A stretch of 64,000 nt of DNA from an uncultured Prevotellaceae bacterium. Lineage in GTDB: Bacteria; Bacteroidota; Bacteroidia; Bacteroidales; Muribaculaceae. Where the stretch lies: positions 34,990 through 98,989 of the forward strand of contig ONIY01000005.1 of NCBI GenBank assembly GCA_900318065.1. Direction: 5' to 3'. Positions 28,197 through 37,375 of the stretch are shown here, piece after piece. Positions within the stretch are counted from its first letter, which is position 1. Every line of letters begins with the position of its first letter. A model generated the notes under the pieces. That model was not told the origin of the DNA, did no database searches, and saw only the letters and a program-made list of their open reading frames with translations. A program made the position numbers and the translations under genes.

Positions 28197-29522
28197 TTAT
28201 TGCTCGCATGCATCATCTTCGTCCTGGTCCAATGGAGCGTTCAACTTTGACTTTGACGGATATTGAGGAAGCATACCTGAATAAAAACGCAGGTGCTTGC
28301 TCTTGGTGTTGAAATGGTTTTGTTGTGGTGCCCACTCGCCCTTGTTGATGCTGGGTGCAAGCATAATTCGTTTGGCGCCATAGCGGTTGTTGATTTTGTC
28401 AATTGCACTCATGAGCCGGTTGTGCCTCACCTCTTGCTCGCCATTGAAGATGTCGAGTTGCAATTCCTTGGCACTCACGATGTCGGAAACCATCACGCCG
28501 GCTTTTCGGTAGGAAAACCCTTCACGAAAAATGCTGTTGAAGGCAATGAGGACATGGCGCACAATCTCGATTGCCGACGAGGTGTGGGTTGCCATCCTCA
28601 CCGTGCATGAGTTGGAGTAAAACGGCAAGTCTTGCCTAAAGTGGTCGCCACGCACATAGACCGTGACAGTGAGTGCTGCCGACTGCTCCTGGCGAAGCTG
28701 CGTGGCACAGGCTTGGGCAAACGTCAACACAGCGTCGCTTATCTCATTTCTCTTCTGAATCACATGACCAAAGGTGCGAGAGCTCATTATCGACTTGTGG
28801 GCTATGGTTACCGGATTGATACTCACCCGGTCAAGCCCCAGCAGTTCCTCCTGGGTTCGCACTAGATTGATGTTGCCTATCTTTTGCAGGAACGACTTGG
28901 GCAGTCTCACAAAGTCGCTTGCATAGTGAATGCCTCTTGATAAGAGTTTGGCATTTAGCCTGCGTCCAATGCCCCATATGTCGTCAATCTTTGTCCTTGA
29001 CAATATGTTGTCGATGTCGCTCTGAATGGTCAATCCCAGCACTCGGTCGGTGTTGGATGGGTCTTTTTTTGCCACATGGCTGGCAATCTTGGCAAGAGTG
29101 CGGGTTGGCGCAAAGCCAATGCTCACAGGCACTCCTATGTATTTGTAAATCTTTGATACAACCTGTGCGAGCAACTTGTGGTTGCGCTCATCGTCGTCAT
29201 AGGGGAGTTCAAAGAACGCCTCATCAACCGAGTAGACCTCGAGGTTGATCGCCACTTCTCCAAGCACTTGCATGATGCGGTTAGAAATATCGCGATAGAG
29301 CACATGCTGTGCCGAGAGCATAATGACATGCTCGGTGGTGTAATTCTTGATCTGGAAAGCAGGACATCCCATGGGTATTCCCAGGGCTTTAGCCTCATTG
29401 CTTCGTGCAATGGCACAGCCATCGTTGTTGGAGAGAACAACGACTGGCTTATTGTTTAGTGTGGGATTGAACACCCTTTCACACGAGACAAAAAAGTTGT
29501 TGCAATCGGCTAACGCATACAT
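28197..29522 (-). CDS. umuC: Y-family DNA polymerase, UmuC (Pol V catalytic subunit)
   Basis: A 441-residue error-prone translesion polymerase. The N-terminus YALADCNNFFVSCERVFNP has the first catalytic Asp, and YSVDEAFFELPY has the S-x-D-E motif with the second Asp-Glu pair. DDIWGIGRRLNAKL is the thumb helix-hairpin-helix, and the little-finger domain follows. It lies 20 bases downstream of umuD, so the two form the standard umuDC pair. Pol V acts with RecA-activated UmuD' during the SOS response. Confidence 0.95.
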   Translation of the reverse strand: MYALADCNNFFVSCERVFNPTLNNKPVVVLSNNDGCAIARSNEAKALGIPMGCPAFQIKNYTTEHVIMLSAQHVLYRDISNRIMQVLGEVAINLEVYSVDEAFFELPYDDDERNHKLLAQVVSKIYKYIGVPVSIGFAPTRTLAKIASHVAKKDPSNTDRVLGLTIQSDIDNILSRTKIDDIWGIGRRLNAKLLSRGIHYASDFVRLPKSFLQKIGNINLVRTQEELLGLDRVSINPVTIAHKSIMSSRTFGHVIQKRNEISDAVLTFAQACATQLRQEQSAALTVTVYVRGDHFRQDLPFYSNSCTVRMATHTSSAIEIVRHVLIAFNSIFREGFSYRKAGVMVSDIVSAKELQLDIFNGEQEVRHNRLMSAIDKINNRYGAKRIMLAPSINKGEWAPQQNHFNTKSKHLRFYSGMLPQYPSKSKLNAPLDQDEDDACEQ

Positions 29523-29542
29523 CTTTTCGGTGCAGTCAACAG

Positions 29543-29974
29543 CTATCGATTAAGTTTCTTGATGATGTGGGAGACCACTCCCCAAATAATGAAATTGCTC
29601 TCCTTGGGAACCTTGATGATGGGATATTTTTTGTTGGCAGGAACGAGTGACACCTCATCGTTGTCAATCAAGATGCGCTTAACAGTGAAATCACCATCAA
29701 TGAAGCACACTGCGATGTCGCCGTCGTTGGGTTCTATCGAACGGTCGATGATGAGCATGTCGCCCTCATTGATGCCCGAGTCAATCATTGAGTCACCTAT
29801 CACCCTTGCGCAAAATGTAGCGGCAGGGTTGTTTATCAATTCATGATTAAGGTCGACCGTGTCGGCAAAGGCTCCTTGTGCAGGACTGGGAAATCCTGCC
29901 TGAATGCGGTTCTCAAACAGCTGAAGCGAGAGGTCGCTGCTTTCTTCTAATTTCTTTATCTCTAATATTGCCAT
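29543..29974 (-). CDS. umuD: UmuD-like S24 peptidase
   Basis: A 143-residue self-cleaving protein of the LexA/UmuD family. The likely cleavage site is Ala26-Gly27 (IQAGFPSPAQG). The catalytic Ser62 lies in GDSMIDSGI and Lys99 in FTVKRI, the correct spacing for the Ser-Lys dyad. No N-terminal DNA-binding domain is present, so it is UmuD and not LexA. It starts two bases after the nspC stop. Induction by DNA damage is expected from the family, but no recognisable LexA operator was found. Confidence 0.95.
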   Translation of the reverse strand: MAILEIKKLEESSDLSLQLFENRIQAGFPSPAQGAFADTVDLNHELINNPAATFCARVIGDSMIDSGINEGDMLIIDRSIEPNDGDIAVCFIDGDFTVKRILIDNDEVSLVPANKKYPIIKVPKESNFIIWGVVSHIIKKLNR

Positions 29975-29976
29975 GG

Positions 29977-31113
29977 CTAACTCATGCGTGATTTGTAGTC
30001 TTGATAGGTGAATTCTCTCAAGGTCTCGATGCTGCCGTCGCTGTGCTGCAATACTATTGCTGGATGGCTTATGCCATTAAACATGTTAGTCTTGACGGTA
30101 GTGTAGTGGTTCATGTCTTCAAAGGTGAGTCGCTCGCCCGCCTTCAACTCATGGTCAAAACTCCAGTCGCCCACGTAGTCACCACTCAGGCAAGAGTTAC
30201 CTCCAATGCGATAGGTGGGGCGGCTAAAGTCAACCTCGGGTAGCGCTTGTGTTATCACTGGCTTGTAAGGCATCTCAAGACAATCGGGCATGTGACAAGC
30301 AAACGACACATCCACAATGGCAGTCTTTATTCCACTGTTTTCCACCACATCGACCACAGTAGCCTCCAGGTCGCCAGTCTGCCAGCAGAATGCACTGCCC
30401 GGTTCAAGAATTACGTCAAGATTGGGATGTCGCTGCTTGAAATCCTGGATGAGAGCGATGAGGTGTTTCACGTCATAGTCCTTGCGTGTCATCAAGTGAC
30501 CGCCACCCATGTTCAGCCACTTGAGTTGTGGGAGCCATTTGCCAAATTGCTCTTCCATAGCGTTGAGCACCCGTGCGAGGTCGTAGGAAGTAGACTCGCA
30601 CAAGGCATGAAAGTGGAAGCCTTCAATGCCCTCGGGCAGCGATTGCAGGTCTTGGGCAAGAATGCCAAACCTTGAGCCAGGGCAGCATGGATTATAGATA
30701 TCGGTTTCTATCACCGAGCACATGGGGTTGATGCGCAGGCCACAACTGATGCGCTCTCCATCGTTCTTGGCATTGTGCTCGATGATATATGGTTTAAATC
30801 TCTCAAACTGGTCTACCGAGTTGAAAGTGATGTGACTGCTGCCAGTGATGTACTGCTTGATGGTCTGCTCGGTATAGGCAGGGCAGTAGGTGTGAGCCTT
30901 GCAATGAAGTTCGTCGTTGGCAAGAAGCATCTCATTCACCGAGCTTGCAGTGGAGCACACACCATATTCTCTAAAGATAGGGAAAGTGCGCCACAGGGCA
31001 TTGGCCTTAAACGCCATGATAATCTTGGCACCACTCTCACGGCTCACATGACTGATGAGGTCAAGGTTTTTCCTCAACTTGTCTTCATAGACAATATAAT
31101 AAGGCGTGTTCAT
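29977..31113 (-). CDS. nspC: Carboxynorspermidine decarboxylase
   Basis: A 378-residue PLP enzyme of the alanine-racemase fold. The PLP lysine is K36 in MAFKANAL. NMGGGHLMTRKDYD, LEPGSAFCWQTGDL and the C-terminal GGNSCLSGDYVGDW are conserved in NspC. It decarboxylates carboxynorspermidine or carboxyspermidine, the last step of the alternative spermidine pathway used by gut Bacteroidota. Carboxy(nor)spermidine dehydrogenase is not in the window. It is placed between the helicase (6-base gap) and umuD (2-base gap), an unexpected position for a polyamine gene. Confidence 0.94.
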   Translation of the reverse strand: MNTPYYIVYEDKLRKNLDLISHVSRESGAKIIMAFKANALWRTFPIFREYGVCSTASSVNEMLLANDELHCKAHTYCPAYTEQTIKQYITGSSHITFNSVDQFERFKPYIIEHNAKNDGERISCGLRINPMCSVIETDIYNPCCPGSRFGILAQDLQSLPEGIEGFHFHALCESTSYDLARVLNAMEEQFGKWLPQLKWLNMGGGHLMTRKDYDVKHLIALIQDFKQRHPNLDVILEPGSAFCWQTGDLEATVVDVVENSGIKTAIVDVSFACHMPDCLEMPYKPVITQALPEVDFSRPTYRIGGNSCLSGDYVGDWSFDHELKAGERLTFEDMNHYTTVKTNMFNGISHPAIVLQHSDGSIETLREFTYQDYKSRMS

Positions 31114-31118
31114 AGTTC

Positions 31119-33482
31119 TTAGAGTATTTTAAACTTAGCATATTTCAGTAATAGAGTTCGCTGGCCCATGACGTCGAAATCCACCACAATCTTAGGATCA
31201 CTGCCACTGGTGTCGACCTTGGTGATTACACCCTCGCCAAACTTGTTGTGGGCGATAGCGCATCCTTCGCTAATTTCGTCGACCGTGTGCTGGGTAAACT
31301 CGGCACTATTAGAAGCAGGCGAAGAAGCGATAGGACGACTGGGAGCAAATGGCCGCGATGGCTGTTGTGTCGACGGCTTGCTCCATGTGGATGTGCCATA
31401 GTTGCCAGTACCACCAAATTGGCTCCTGTTGCGCTCTGCTCTGAAGTCAAACGACTTGGTTCCTCTAGACTCATGACTGCTGGTGGCGCCTTTCGACAGG
31501 TAGTGGCTATCGATGTCCCGGATGAAGCGGCTGGGATGACAATCTACCGTCTTGCCATTCCTGAAGCGTGACTTTGCCAGCGTCAGAACGCAGTTCTTCT
31601 CGGCACGGGTGATGGCAACATAGAGTAGCCTGCGCTCTTCTTCAATAGCAGCCAGTGAGTCCTGGCTCATAGCCGATGGGAAGAGGTCTTCCTCCACGCC
31701 CACAATTATCACGTTCTTGTATTCCAGGCCCTTAGCGGCATGCACTGTCATGAGTGTTACACACTCGCCATTGCTTTTGTCGGTGTCTTGGTCGGTAGCC
31801 AGCGACGCCTGCGAGAGGAAGTCTAGCATTTTAATGTCGCTCGAGCCTTGTTCCTCCTGCTCCTCAACAAAGTCGTGAACTGCAGCAAGCAACTCGTTGA
31901 GGTTCTCCTGCTTGCTTATGTTCTCAACGGTCTTGTTCTTGAGCAATTCCGCCATGATGCCGCTGCGCTCGATGATGGTATTGCCCAGTTCATAGGCATT
32001 GACACCCGTTTGGTCTTGAGCGGCAAAACCGTTGATAAGCTCCACAAACGCCTGCAGTTTCCTTAAAGTGCCATTGTTCACATCGAGGCGATACTCAAGC
32101 GGATTGGTAATCACCTGCCACATACTCACTCCGTTCTCAATGCCACAATGTTGAATTTTTGCCATTGTGGTCTGACCTATTCCTCTTGCTGGGAAGTTGA
32201 TGATGCGTCGCAGTGCCTCATCATCATTGGGGTTGATAGTAAGGCGAAAATAGCTTATGGCATCTTTAATCTCCTTGCGCTGATAGAACGAGAGCCCGCC
32301 ATAGATGCGATAGGGGATGGGACGGCGCTTGTCGCCATGCTTATTCTTAAGGCCTCCACTGCCCAGAGCCTCCTCGAGAACGCGCGACTGGGCATTAGTG
32401 CGGTAGAGCACAGCAAAGTCGTTGTAGCTGCATCCCTCACGCGCTTTTAGCGATGATATAGTGCTTGCCACTACATAGGCTTCTTCGTAGTCGTTGTAGC
32501 ATTCCACAACATTCACCTTGCTGCCCACAGGGTTCTCGCTGTAGATGTTCTTCTTGATTTGACCTTTATTTTTGTCAATCAGCGAGTTGGCTGCGCCAAT
32601 TATGTTTTGAGTAGAACGATAGTTGCGCTCAAGTTTGAAGGTCTTGAGATTGGGGAATGTCTTCTGCAAGTTTAGAATATTAGAGATATTTGCCCCGCGG
32701 AACGAGTAGATGCTTTGAGCGTCATCGCCCACCACACACACGTGGTTGTGCTGCTTGGACAACTGGGTGATGATCATGTGCTGGGCAAAGTTGGTGTCTT
32801 GATACTCATCTACAAGGATATAGTCGAAGCGCTCTTGATATTTCTTCAAGATGTCGGGGTTGTCGCGAAACAGTATATTGGTATACACCAGCAGGTCGTC
32901 AAAGTCCATCGCATTAGATATCTTGCAACGGTGGCAATAGGTGCGGTAAATCTCGCTGGTAGCTGGTCGATTGGCAGCTTTGTCCTGTTCAATAAACTGG
33001 GGGTTGCGCTCATAGTCGGCAGGAGTGAAGAGTGCGTTCTTCATCATTGAGATGCGCGACTGGATAGTTGAGGGCTTGTAGACCTTGTCATCGAGTTGCA
33101 TATCCTTGATGATGAGCTTTATGAGTGAGCGAGAGTCGCTGGTGTCGTAGATGGTGAAGTCGTGTCCAAACCCAATGCGGTCGGCATTGATGTGAAGCAG
33201 TTTGGAGAAAATGGAATGGAAAGTGCCCATCCACAACCTCGAGGCGTCGTCTTGTCCCACCAGTGCAGTGATGCGCTCGCGCATCTCGCCAGCGGCTTTG
33301 TTGGTGAACGTGAGTGCCATGATGTGACCAGGTCGATAGCCTAACTTGAGCAGATGCACTATTTTATAGGTGAGCACACGCGTTTTTCCCGAGCCAGCAC
33401 CGGCAATTACCAGTTGAGGCCCATCGCAGTAGAGCACAGCGTCGCGTTGCTGAGGGTTGAGTTTATTTAAATAGTCTTCCAA
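31119..33482 (-). CDS. pcrA: ATP-dependent DNA helicase, UvrD/PcrA family
   Basis: A 787-residue superfamily 1A 3'-5' helicase. Motif I AGAGSGKTRVLTYK, motif Ia ALTFTNKAAGEM, motif II VDEYQDTNFAQ, motif III GDDAQSIYSFRGA, motif IV NYRSTQNI and motif VI VAITRAEK are all present. The C-terminus carries the Tudor-like extension (GCAIAHNKFGEGVITKVD) that binds RNA polymerase in PcrA. Translation must begin at TTG 33482, because the next Met comes only after the Walker A motif. It unwinds DNA in excision repair and clears RecA or stalled polymerases, which fits its umuDC neighbours. Confidence 0.95.
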   Translation of the reverse strand: MEDYLNKLNPQQRDAVLYCDGPQLVIAGAGSGKTRVLTYKIVHLLKLGYRPGHIMALTFTNKAAGEMRERITALVGQDDASRLWMGTFHSIFSKLLHINADRIGFGHDFTIYDTSDSRSLIKLIIKDMQLDDKVYKPSTIQSRISMMKNALFTPADYERNPQFIEQDKAANRPATSEIYRTYCHRCKISNAMDFDDLLVYTNILFRDNPDILKKYQERFDYILVDEYQDTNFAQHMIITQLSKQHNHVCVVGDDAQSIYSFRGANISNILNLQKTFPNLKTFKLERNYRSTQNIIGAANSLIDKNKGQIKKNIYSENPVGSKVNVVECYNDYEEAYVVASTISSLKAREGCSYNDFAVLYRTNAQSRVLEEALGSGGLKNKHGDKRRPIPYRIYGGLSFYQRKEIKDAISYFRLTINPNDDEALRRIINFPARGIGQTTMAKIQHCGIENGVSMWQVITNPLEYRLDVNNGTLRKLQAFVELINGFAAQDQTGVNAYELGNTIIERSGIMAELLKNKTVENISKQENLNELLAAVHDFVEEQEEQGSSDIKMLDFLSQASLATDQDTDKSNGECVTLMTVHAAKGLEYKNVIIVGVEEDLFPSAMSQDSLAAIEEERRLLYVAITRAEKNCVLTLAKSRFRNGKTVDCHPSRFIRDIDSHYLSKGATSSHESRGTKSFDFRAERNRSQFGGTGNYGTSTWSKPSTQQPSRPFAPSRPIASSPASNSAEFTQHTVDEISEGCAIAHNKFGEGVITKVDTSGSDPKIVVDFDVMGQRTLLLKYAKFKIL

Positions 33483-33506
33483 TTGTAGTTTATGGGTGTT
33501 CTTGGT

Positions 33507-33959
33507 TTATAAAAGCTCGCTATAGCACGGAATTTCTTTCAGGAAACTATAGCTGTTGTTCTCGTAGTCAATCTTGCAGCAGTAGTGGCTCAAGCCGTTT
33601 GACACAATCAGGTATTGTGCCTTGAGCACCATGTTGTATCGCACTATCTGGTCAAACGTCTTCTGCGTAATTTCAATGCTTGGCGCCTTATATTCCACGA
33701 TTACCAGCGGATTGCCGTTTTGGTCGGCAACGAGGGTGTCGCACCGGCGCTTGATGCCATTTTGCGTGAGCGATATCTCGTTGTTCATGAGTGCAGCAGG
33801 AAACTGGCGGTCGTCAATCAAGTATCGCACAAAGTTTTGCCGCACCCACTCCTCGGGCGTCAACGCAACCCAGCGCCTGCGCAATGTGTCAAGGATAAGA
33901 TATCCTTTCTCATTGCTTTTTATATTGAATTGATAATCAGGTAGGTTGAGTTGTTGCAT
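33507..33959 (-). CDS. HsdR_N-domain protein with PD-(D/E)xK-like site
   Basis: A 150-residue protein made of the type I restriction enzyme R N-terminal domain alone. RRCDTLVADQNGNPLVIVEYKAP gives the Asp (RCDTLV) and E-x-K (VEYKAP) of a nuclease-like active site. Members of this short stand-alone family are common next to housekeeping genes in Bacteroidota, and no HsdM or HsdS is present, so it is not a restriction system. It is the first gene of the minus-strand repair run, 24 bases before pcrA. Its function is unproven; a role in DNA handling is inferred from context. Confidence 0.85.
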   Translation of the reverse strand: MQQLNLPDYQFNIKSNEKGYLILDTLRRRWVALTPEEWVRQNFVRYLIDDRQFPAALMNNEISLTQNGIKRRCDTLVADQNGNPLVIVEYKAPSIEITQKTFDQIVRYNMVLKAQYLIVSNGLSHYCCKIDYENNSYSFLKEIPCYSELL

Positions 33960-34050
33960 GATTTTTTTATTTGTCAGTGTGCAAAATATGTTGTAAATTT
34001 ACAAAAAAATTTTTGAACCGCGTGTATTGCCCGCGTTAAAAAACAATATT

Positions 34051-35109
34051 ATGGCTGTAAAAAAAGACAGTGTTACCTATCTGGGGCTCTTGAAAGAGAT
34101 TAAAGCGAAGAAGTTTCGGCCCATCTATGTGCTTCATGGCGAGGAGGGATACTATATCGACAAACTCGAGGAGGCTATAGTGGAGAATGCTCTTTCGCCC
34201 GATGAGCGCGACTTTAATCTCAATGTGATTTATGGCATTGATGTTACCGACATGCGCAACGTCATCAGCATGTGCCGTCAGTATCCTGCCATGTCGCAGT
34301 ATCAGGTGGTAGTGATTCGTGAGGCGCAAAACGTGGGCAAGATGAACAACAAAGGCAATGCCAACGAGCTCAACCAGCTCAAGCATTATGCCGCACAGCC
34401 GCTGGGCAGCACTATTCTGGTTGTGTGCAACAAGAACGGTGCTATTGGAGGCAAGGACTTTGTTGATGCAGTGAAGAAGAACAATGCCGGAGTTGTGTTC
34501 CGTAGCGACAAACTCAGAGAGGGACGTGCCGTTGAGATGGCGGCACTAGAGTATGTGAAGACACTGGGGTGCTCAATCGACGAGAAGGCGCTGTCGATGA
34601 TAGCCTCAAATGTGGGCAACGACATCTCCCGCCTGTATACCGAGATTGACAAACTCACAATTCTTGTCAAGGACGACAAGAGCATCACCCCCGAGCTAAT
34701 TGAGCGCAACATTGGCATCAGCAAGGACTATAACAACTTCGAACTTGAGCAAGCGCTTGCCAACCGCAATGCCAAGAAGGCTTTTGAGATTATCAACTAC
34801 TACGAGAAAAATCCCAAGGCCAATCCCACGGTGATGACCGTGAGCATGCTGTTTGGCTACTTTTCTAAGTTGCTAATCTACCGCACCTTGATGGGCAAGT
34901 CTCAGAGTGAGCTGATGGCAGCACTTGGCACTAAGTCGACCTTTAGGGTGAATAAGATAGCCGAGGCGAGCCGTTACTACAGCACAGCGGCATGTGTCAA
35001 CATCATCACTTGGATTCGCGAGTGTGACATCAAGAGCAAGGGAATTGGCTCACGACAAGATGCCAACGCACTGCTGCGAGAGCTCGTCTACAAAATCTTA
35101 AACGCTTAG
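34051..35109 (+). CDS. holA: DNA polymerase III delta subunit
   Basis: A 352-residue clamp-loader subunit that opens the beta clamp. FRPIYVLHGEEGYYIDKL is the conserved opening, then YQVVVIREAQN, and SMLFGYFSKLLIYRTLM in the C-terminal collar domain. An in-frame TTG at 34027 exists, but the ATG at 34051 (MAVKKDSVTYLG) gives the normal family start and is used here. It is divergent from the HsdR_N gene, with about 90 A/T-rich bases between them. Confidence 0.93.
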   Translation: MAVKKDSVTYLGLLKEIKAKKFRPIYVLHGEEGYYIDKLEEAIVENALSPDERDFNLNVIYGIDVTDMRNVISMCRQYPAMSQYQVVVIREAQNVGKMNNKGNANELNQLKHYAAQPLGSTILVVCNKNGAIGGKDFVDAVKKNNAGVVFRSDKLREGRAVEMAALEYVKTLGCSIDEKALSMIASNVGNDISRLYTEIDKLTILVKDDKSITPELIERNIGISKDYNNFELEQALANRNAKKAFEIINYYEKNPKANPTVMTVSMLFGYFSKLLIYRTLMGKSQSELMAALGTKSTFRVNKIAEASRYYSTAACVNIITWIRECDIKSKGIGSRQDANALLRELVYKILNA

Positions 35110-35124
35110 TTCCTTTTTGCATTT

Positions 35125-35319
35125 TTACTGAAGCGCGTTTTGCTTATCACAATCGTTAAGGAGATTTTTCTTATTACAGGAATCTTTCAACTGACAACTG
35201 TCGCATGGGTTGAGCGCCGATTTCTTGTGATTGATGGCACGGTAGATGCTTCGCAGTGCCAGGGCAAACGCCACCGCCACAACTATCCCCACAATAATAT
35301 ATTGCCAGGTGTCGTTCAT
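35125..35319 (-). CDS. Small Cys-rich membrane protein, FeoB-associated type
   Basis: A 64-residue protein with one transmembrane helix (about residues 8-24) and a C-terminal cysteine cluster C39, C42, C48, C57 in NPCDSCQLKDSC. This architecture matches the FeoB-associated Cys-rich family, thought to bind iron or to help ferrous iron uptake, but no feoB is near. It starts one base after the topB stop, so it is translated from the topB messenger. The short conserved layout and tight spacing support a real gene. Confidence 0.75.
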   Translation of the reverse strand: MNDTWQYIIVGIVVAVAFALALRSIYRAINHKKSALNPCDSCQLKDSCNKKNLLNDCDKQNALQ

Positions 35320-35320
35320 G

Positions 35321-37375
35321 TCACTTGGTTTTAAACGCCTTTTTTATCATTGTATTGAGTTTTGCTGGAGTGAGGTCGGCAGGGTAGCTGTCGAATGGCA
35401 GCAGCATGTCGCACCCGTTACGGAACTCACTGCATCCGTAGGCAGTACGCCCCTTGATGATGTGCCCCTTTCCACACTTGGGACATGCTATTTCCTCAAT
35501 AGACTTGAGCCGTGGCTTGCGTGGTTTTTTCTCGGCTGTGGATTTCTGTTTCTTGGCAGGTTCATCGGCTTGAACCTGGATCATGGTGCTGGAATTGTCG
35601 CGCAACACATTGAGCACGACTTCGTTAACGAGCTCCTTAAGTTCAATGATAAACTGCTGAGCACTAAACTCTCCACGCTCAATCTTGCGCAACTTGTTCT
35701 CCCACAAGCCAGTGAGCTTTGCCGACTTGAGCAATTCTTCCTTGATGGTGTCGATGAGCTGGATGCCGGCTGGTGTAGCCACAAGGCTTTTGCGCTGCTT
35801 GGCTATGTAGTGACGCTTGTGCAGCGTCTCGATAATGGCAGCCCGCGTTGAAGGCCTTCCTATTCCATTCTCTTTCATGGCGTCGCGCAACTCGTCATCA
35901 TCGACCAGCTTACCTGCCGTCTCCATTGCACGCAGCAACGTTCCCTCGGTGTAATACTTGGGTGGTTGAGTAGTCTTCTTGAGTAGAGAAGGCTCATGCG
36001 GACCACTTTCACCCTCAACAAAAGTGGGCATGATGGCGTTCTCTTCCTTGTCTTTCTCGTCGTCGGCAACTTTGTCCTTTGCGAATATTGCGCGCCATCC
36101 ATCCTTGATAATCTCCTTGCCAGTGGCCTTGAAGTCATATTCATTGACCCGTGCCATCACTGTTGTGGTCGAGAACTCACAATCGGGATAGAAAGCAGCG
36201 ATAAACCGTTTTGCCACTAGATCGTAGACAAACTTCTCCTCACGAGTGAGGAACACGCTGGCGGGATCCACATTAGTGGGGATGATGGCATGGTGGTCGG
36301 TCACCTTGCTGTTGTCAAACACCTTCTTGCTCTTGGGCAACTTGGCGGCTGCCAGTAGCGGTTGGGTGAGGATTGAATAGGGCTTCATGGCTTGCAAGAT
36401 GCCAGGAATCTTAGGGTAGATGTCGTCGCTCAGATAGGTGGTGTCGACACGCGGATAGGTGGTCACCTTTTTCTCATAGAGCGACTGGATGAGCCGCAAC
36501 GTCTCGTCGGCGCTATATGAGAACTTCTTGTTGCATTCCACCTGCAAACTTGTGAGGTCGAAGAGCCGTGGTGGCGCTTCCTTGCCCTTCTTCTTGCTTA
36601 CTGAGGTAACAGTGAGAGGGAAATCCTTGATGCTCTCGACTATCTCACTTGCCGATGCCTCGGTCTTGAATTTACCCTTGGTGGAATTGAAAATGGTGTC
36701 GCGGTATTTGGTCTTAATCTCCCAATAATCCTCGGGGACAAAGTTCTCTATCTCGCGCTGGCGGCTCACAATAAGGGCCAGGGTGGGAGTTTGAACGCGG
36801 CCTATTGATAACACATTGCGCGAATAAGATCCACGATATTTAAGGGTGTAAAGCCTGGTTGCATTCATTCCCAGAATCCAGTCGCCAATGGCACGCGACA
36901 GTCCCGCAAAATAAAGGTTGTCGAAATCACTGGCGTCTTTCAACTGCTGGAATCCCTCACGAATGCTCTCATCGGTGAGCGATGATATCCACAGGCGCTT
37001 CACGGGTTTGTCGCAGCGCGCCTTCTGGTAGACCCATCGCTGGATGAGTTCTCCCTCTTGCCCGGCATCACCACAGTTTATCACCTCTTCGGCGCCAGCA
37101 ATAAGAGTCTCAATGACCTTAAACTGTTTCTTTATACCATCATCCTCAATAAGCTTAATGCCAAACCGTTGCGGAATCATGGGCAGTGCTGCCAAGCTCC
37201 AGTGTTTCCAGTTGTCGTTGTAGTCGTTAGGCTCCTTGAGGCAACACAAGTGCCCAAAAGTCCAAGTCACTTGATAGCCATTGCCCTCAAAGTAGCCTTC
37301 GTGCCGGTCGCTTGCGCCAATCAATCGCGCAATGTCTCTGGCCACACTGGGTTTCTCGGTAACACAAACTTTCAT
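35321..37375 (-). CDS. topB: DNA topoisomerase III
   Basis: A 684-residue type IA topoisomerase. The Toprim domain has VTEKPSVARDIARL and GDAGQEGELI, the active-site tyrosine region follows SIGRVQTPTLALI, and MRENGIGRPSTRAA-like (MKENGIGRPSTRAAI) is conserved. The tail has a zinc-ribbon CPKCGKG with a paired GCSEFRNGC. It decatenates and relaxes DNA through a transient 5'-phosphotyrosine. Bacteroidota often carry several TopB copies, some on conjugative elements; nothing here suggests a mobile origin, and the neighbour mazG is chromosomal. Confidence 0.95.
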   Translation of the reverse strand: MKVCVTEKPSVARDIARLIGASDRHEGYFEGNGYQVTWTFGHLCCLKEPNDYNDNWKHWSLAALPMIPQRFGIKLIEDDGIKKQFKVIETLIAGAEEVINCGDAGQEGELIQRWVYQKARCDKPVKRLWISSLTDESIREGFQQLKDASDFDNLYFAGLSRAIGDWILGMNATRLYTLKYRGSYSRNVLSIGRVQTPTLALIVSRQREIENFVPEDYWEIKTKYRDTIFNSTKGKFKTEASASEIVESIKDFPLTVTSVSKKKGKEAPPRLFDLTSLQVECNKKFSYSADETLRLIQSLYEKKVTTYPRVDTTYLSDDIYPKIPGILQAMKPYSILTQPLLAAAKLPKSKKVFDNSKVTDHHAIIPTNVDPASVFLTREEKFVYDLVAKRFIAAFYPDCEFSTTTVMARVNEYDFKATGKEIIKDGWRAIFAKDKVADDEKDKEENAIMPTFVEGESGPHEPSLLKKTTQPPKYYTEGTLLRAMETAGKLVDDDELRDAMKENGIGRPSTRAAIIETLHKRHYIAKQRKSLVATPAGIQLIDTIKEELLKSAKLTGLWENKLRKIERGEFSAQQFIIELKELVNEVVLNVLRDNSSTMIQVQADEPAKKQKSTAEKKPRKPRLKSIEEIACPKCGKGHIIKGRTAYGCSEFRNGCDMLLPFDSYPADLTPAKLNTMIKKAFKTK

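Noticed and set aside
33507-33959. A restriction-modification system marked by an HsdR-like domain.
   Set aside because: The protein is a single 150-residue domain with no methylase or specificity gene nearby.
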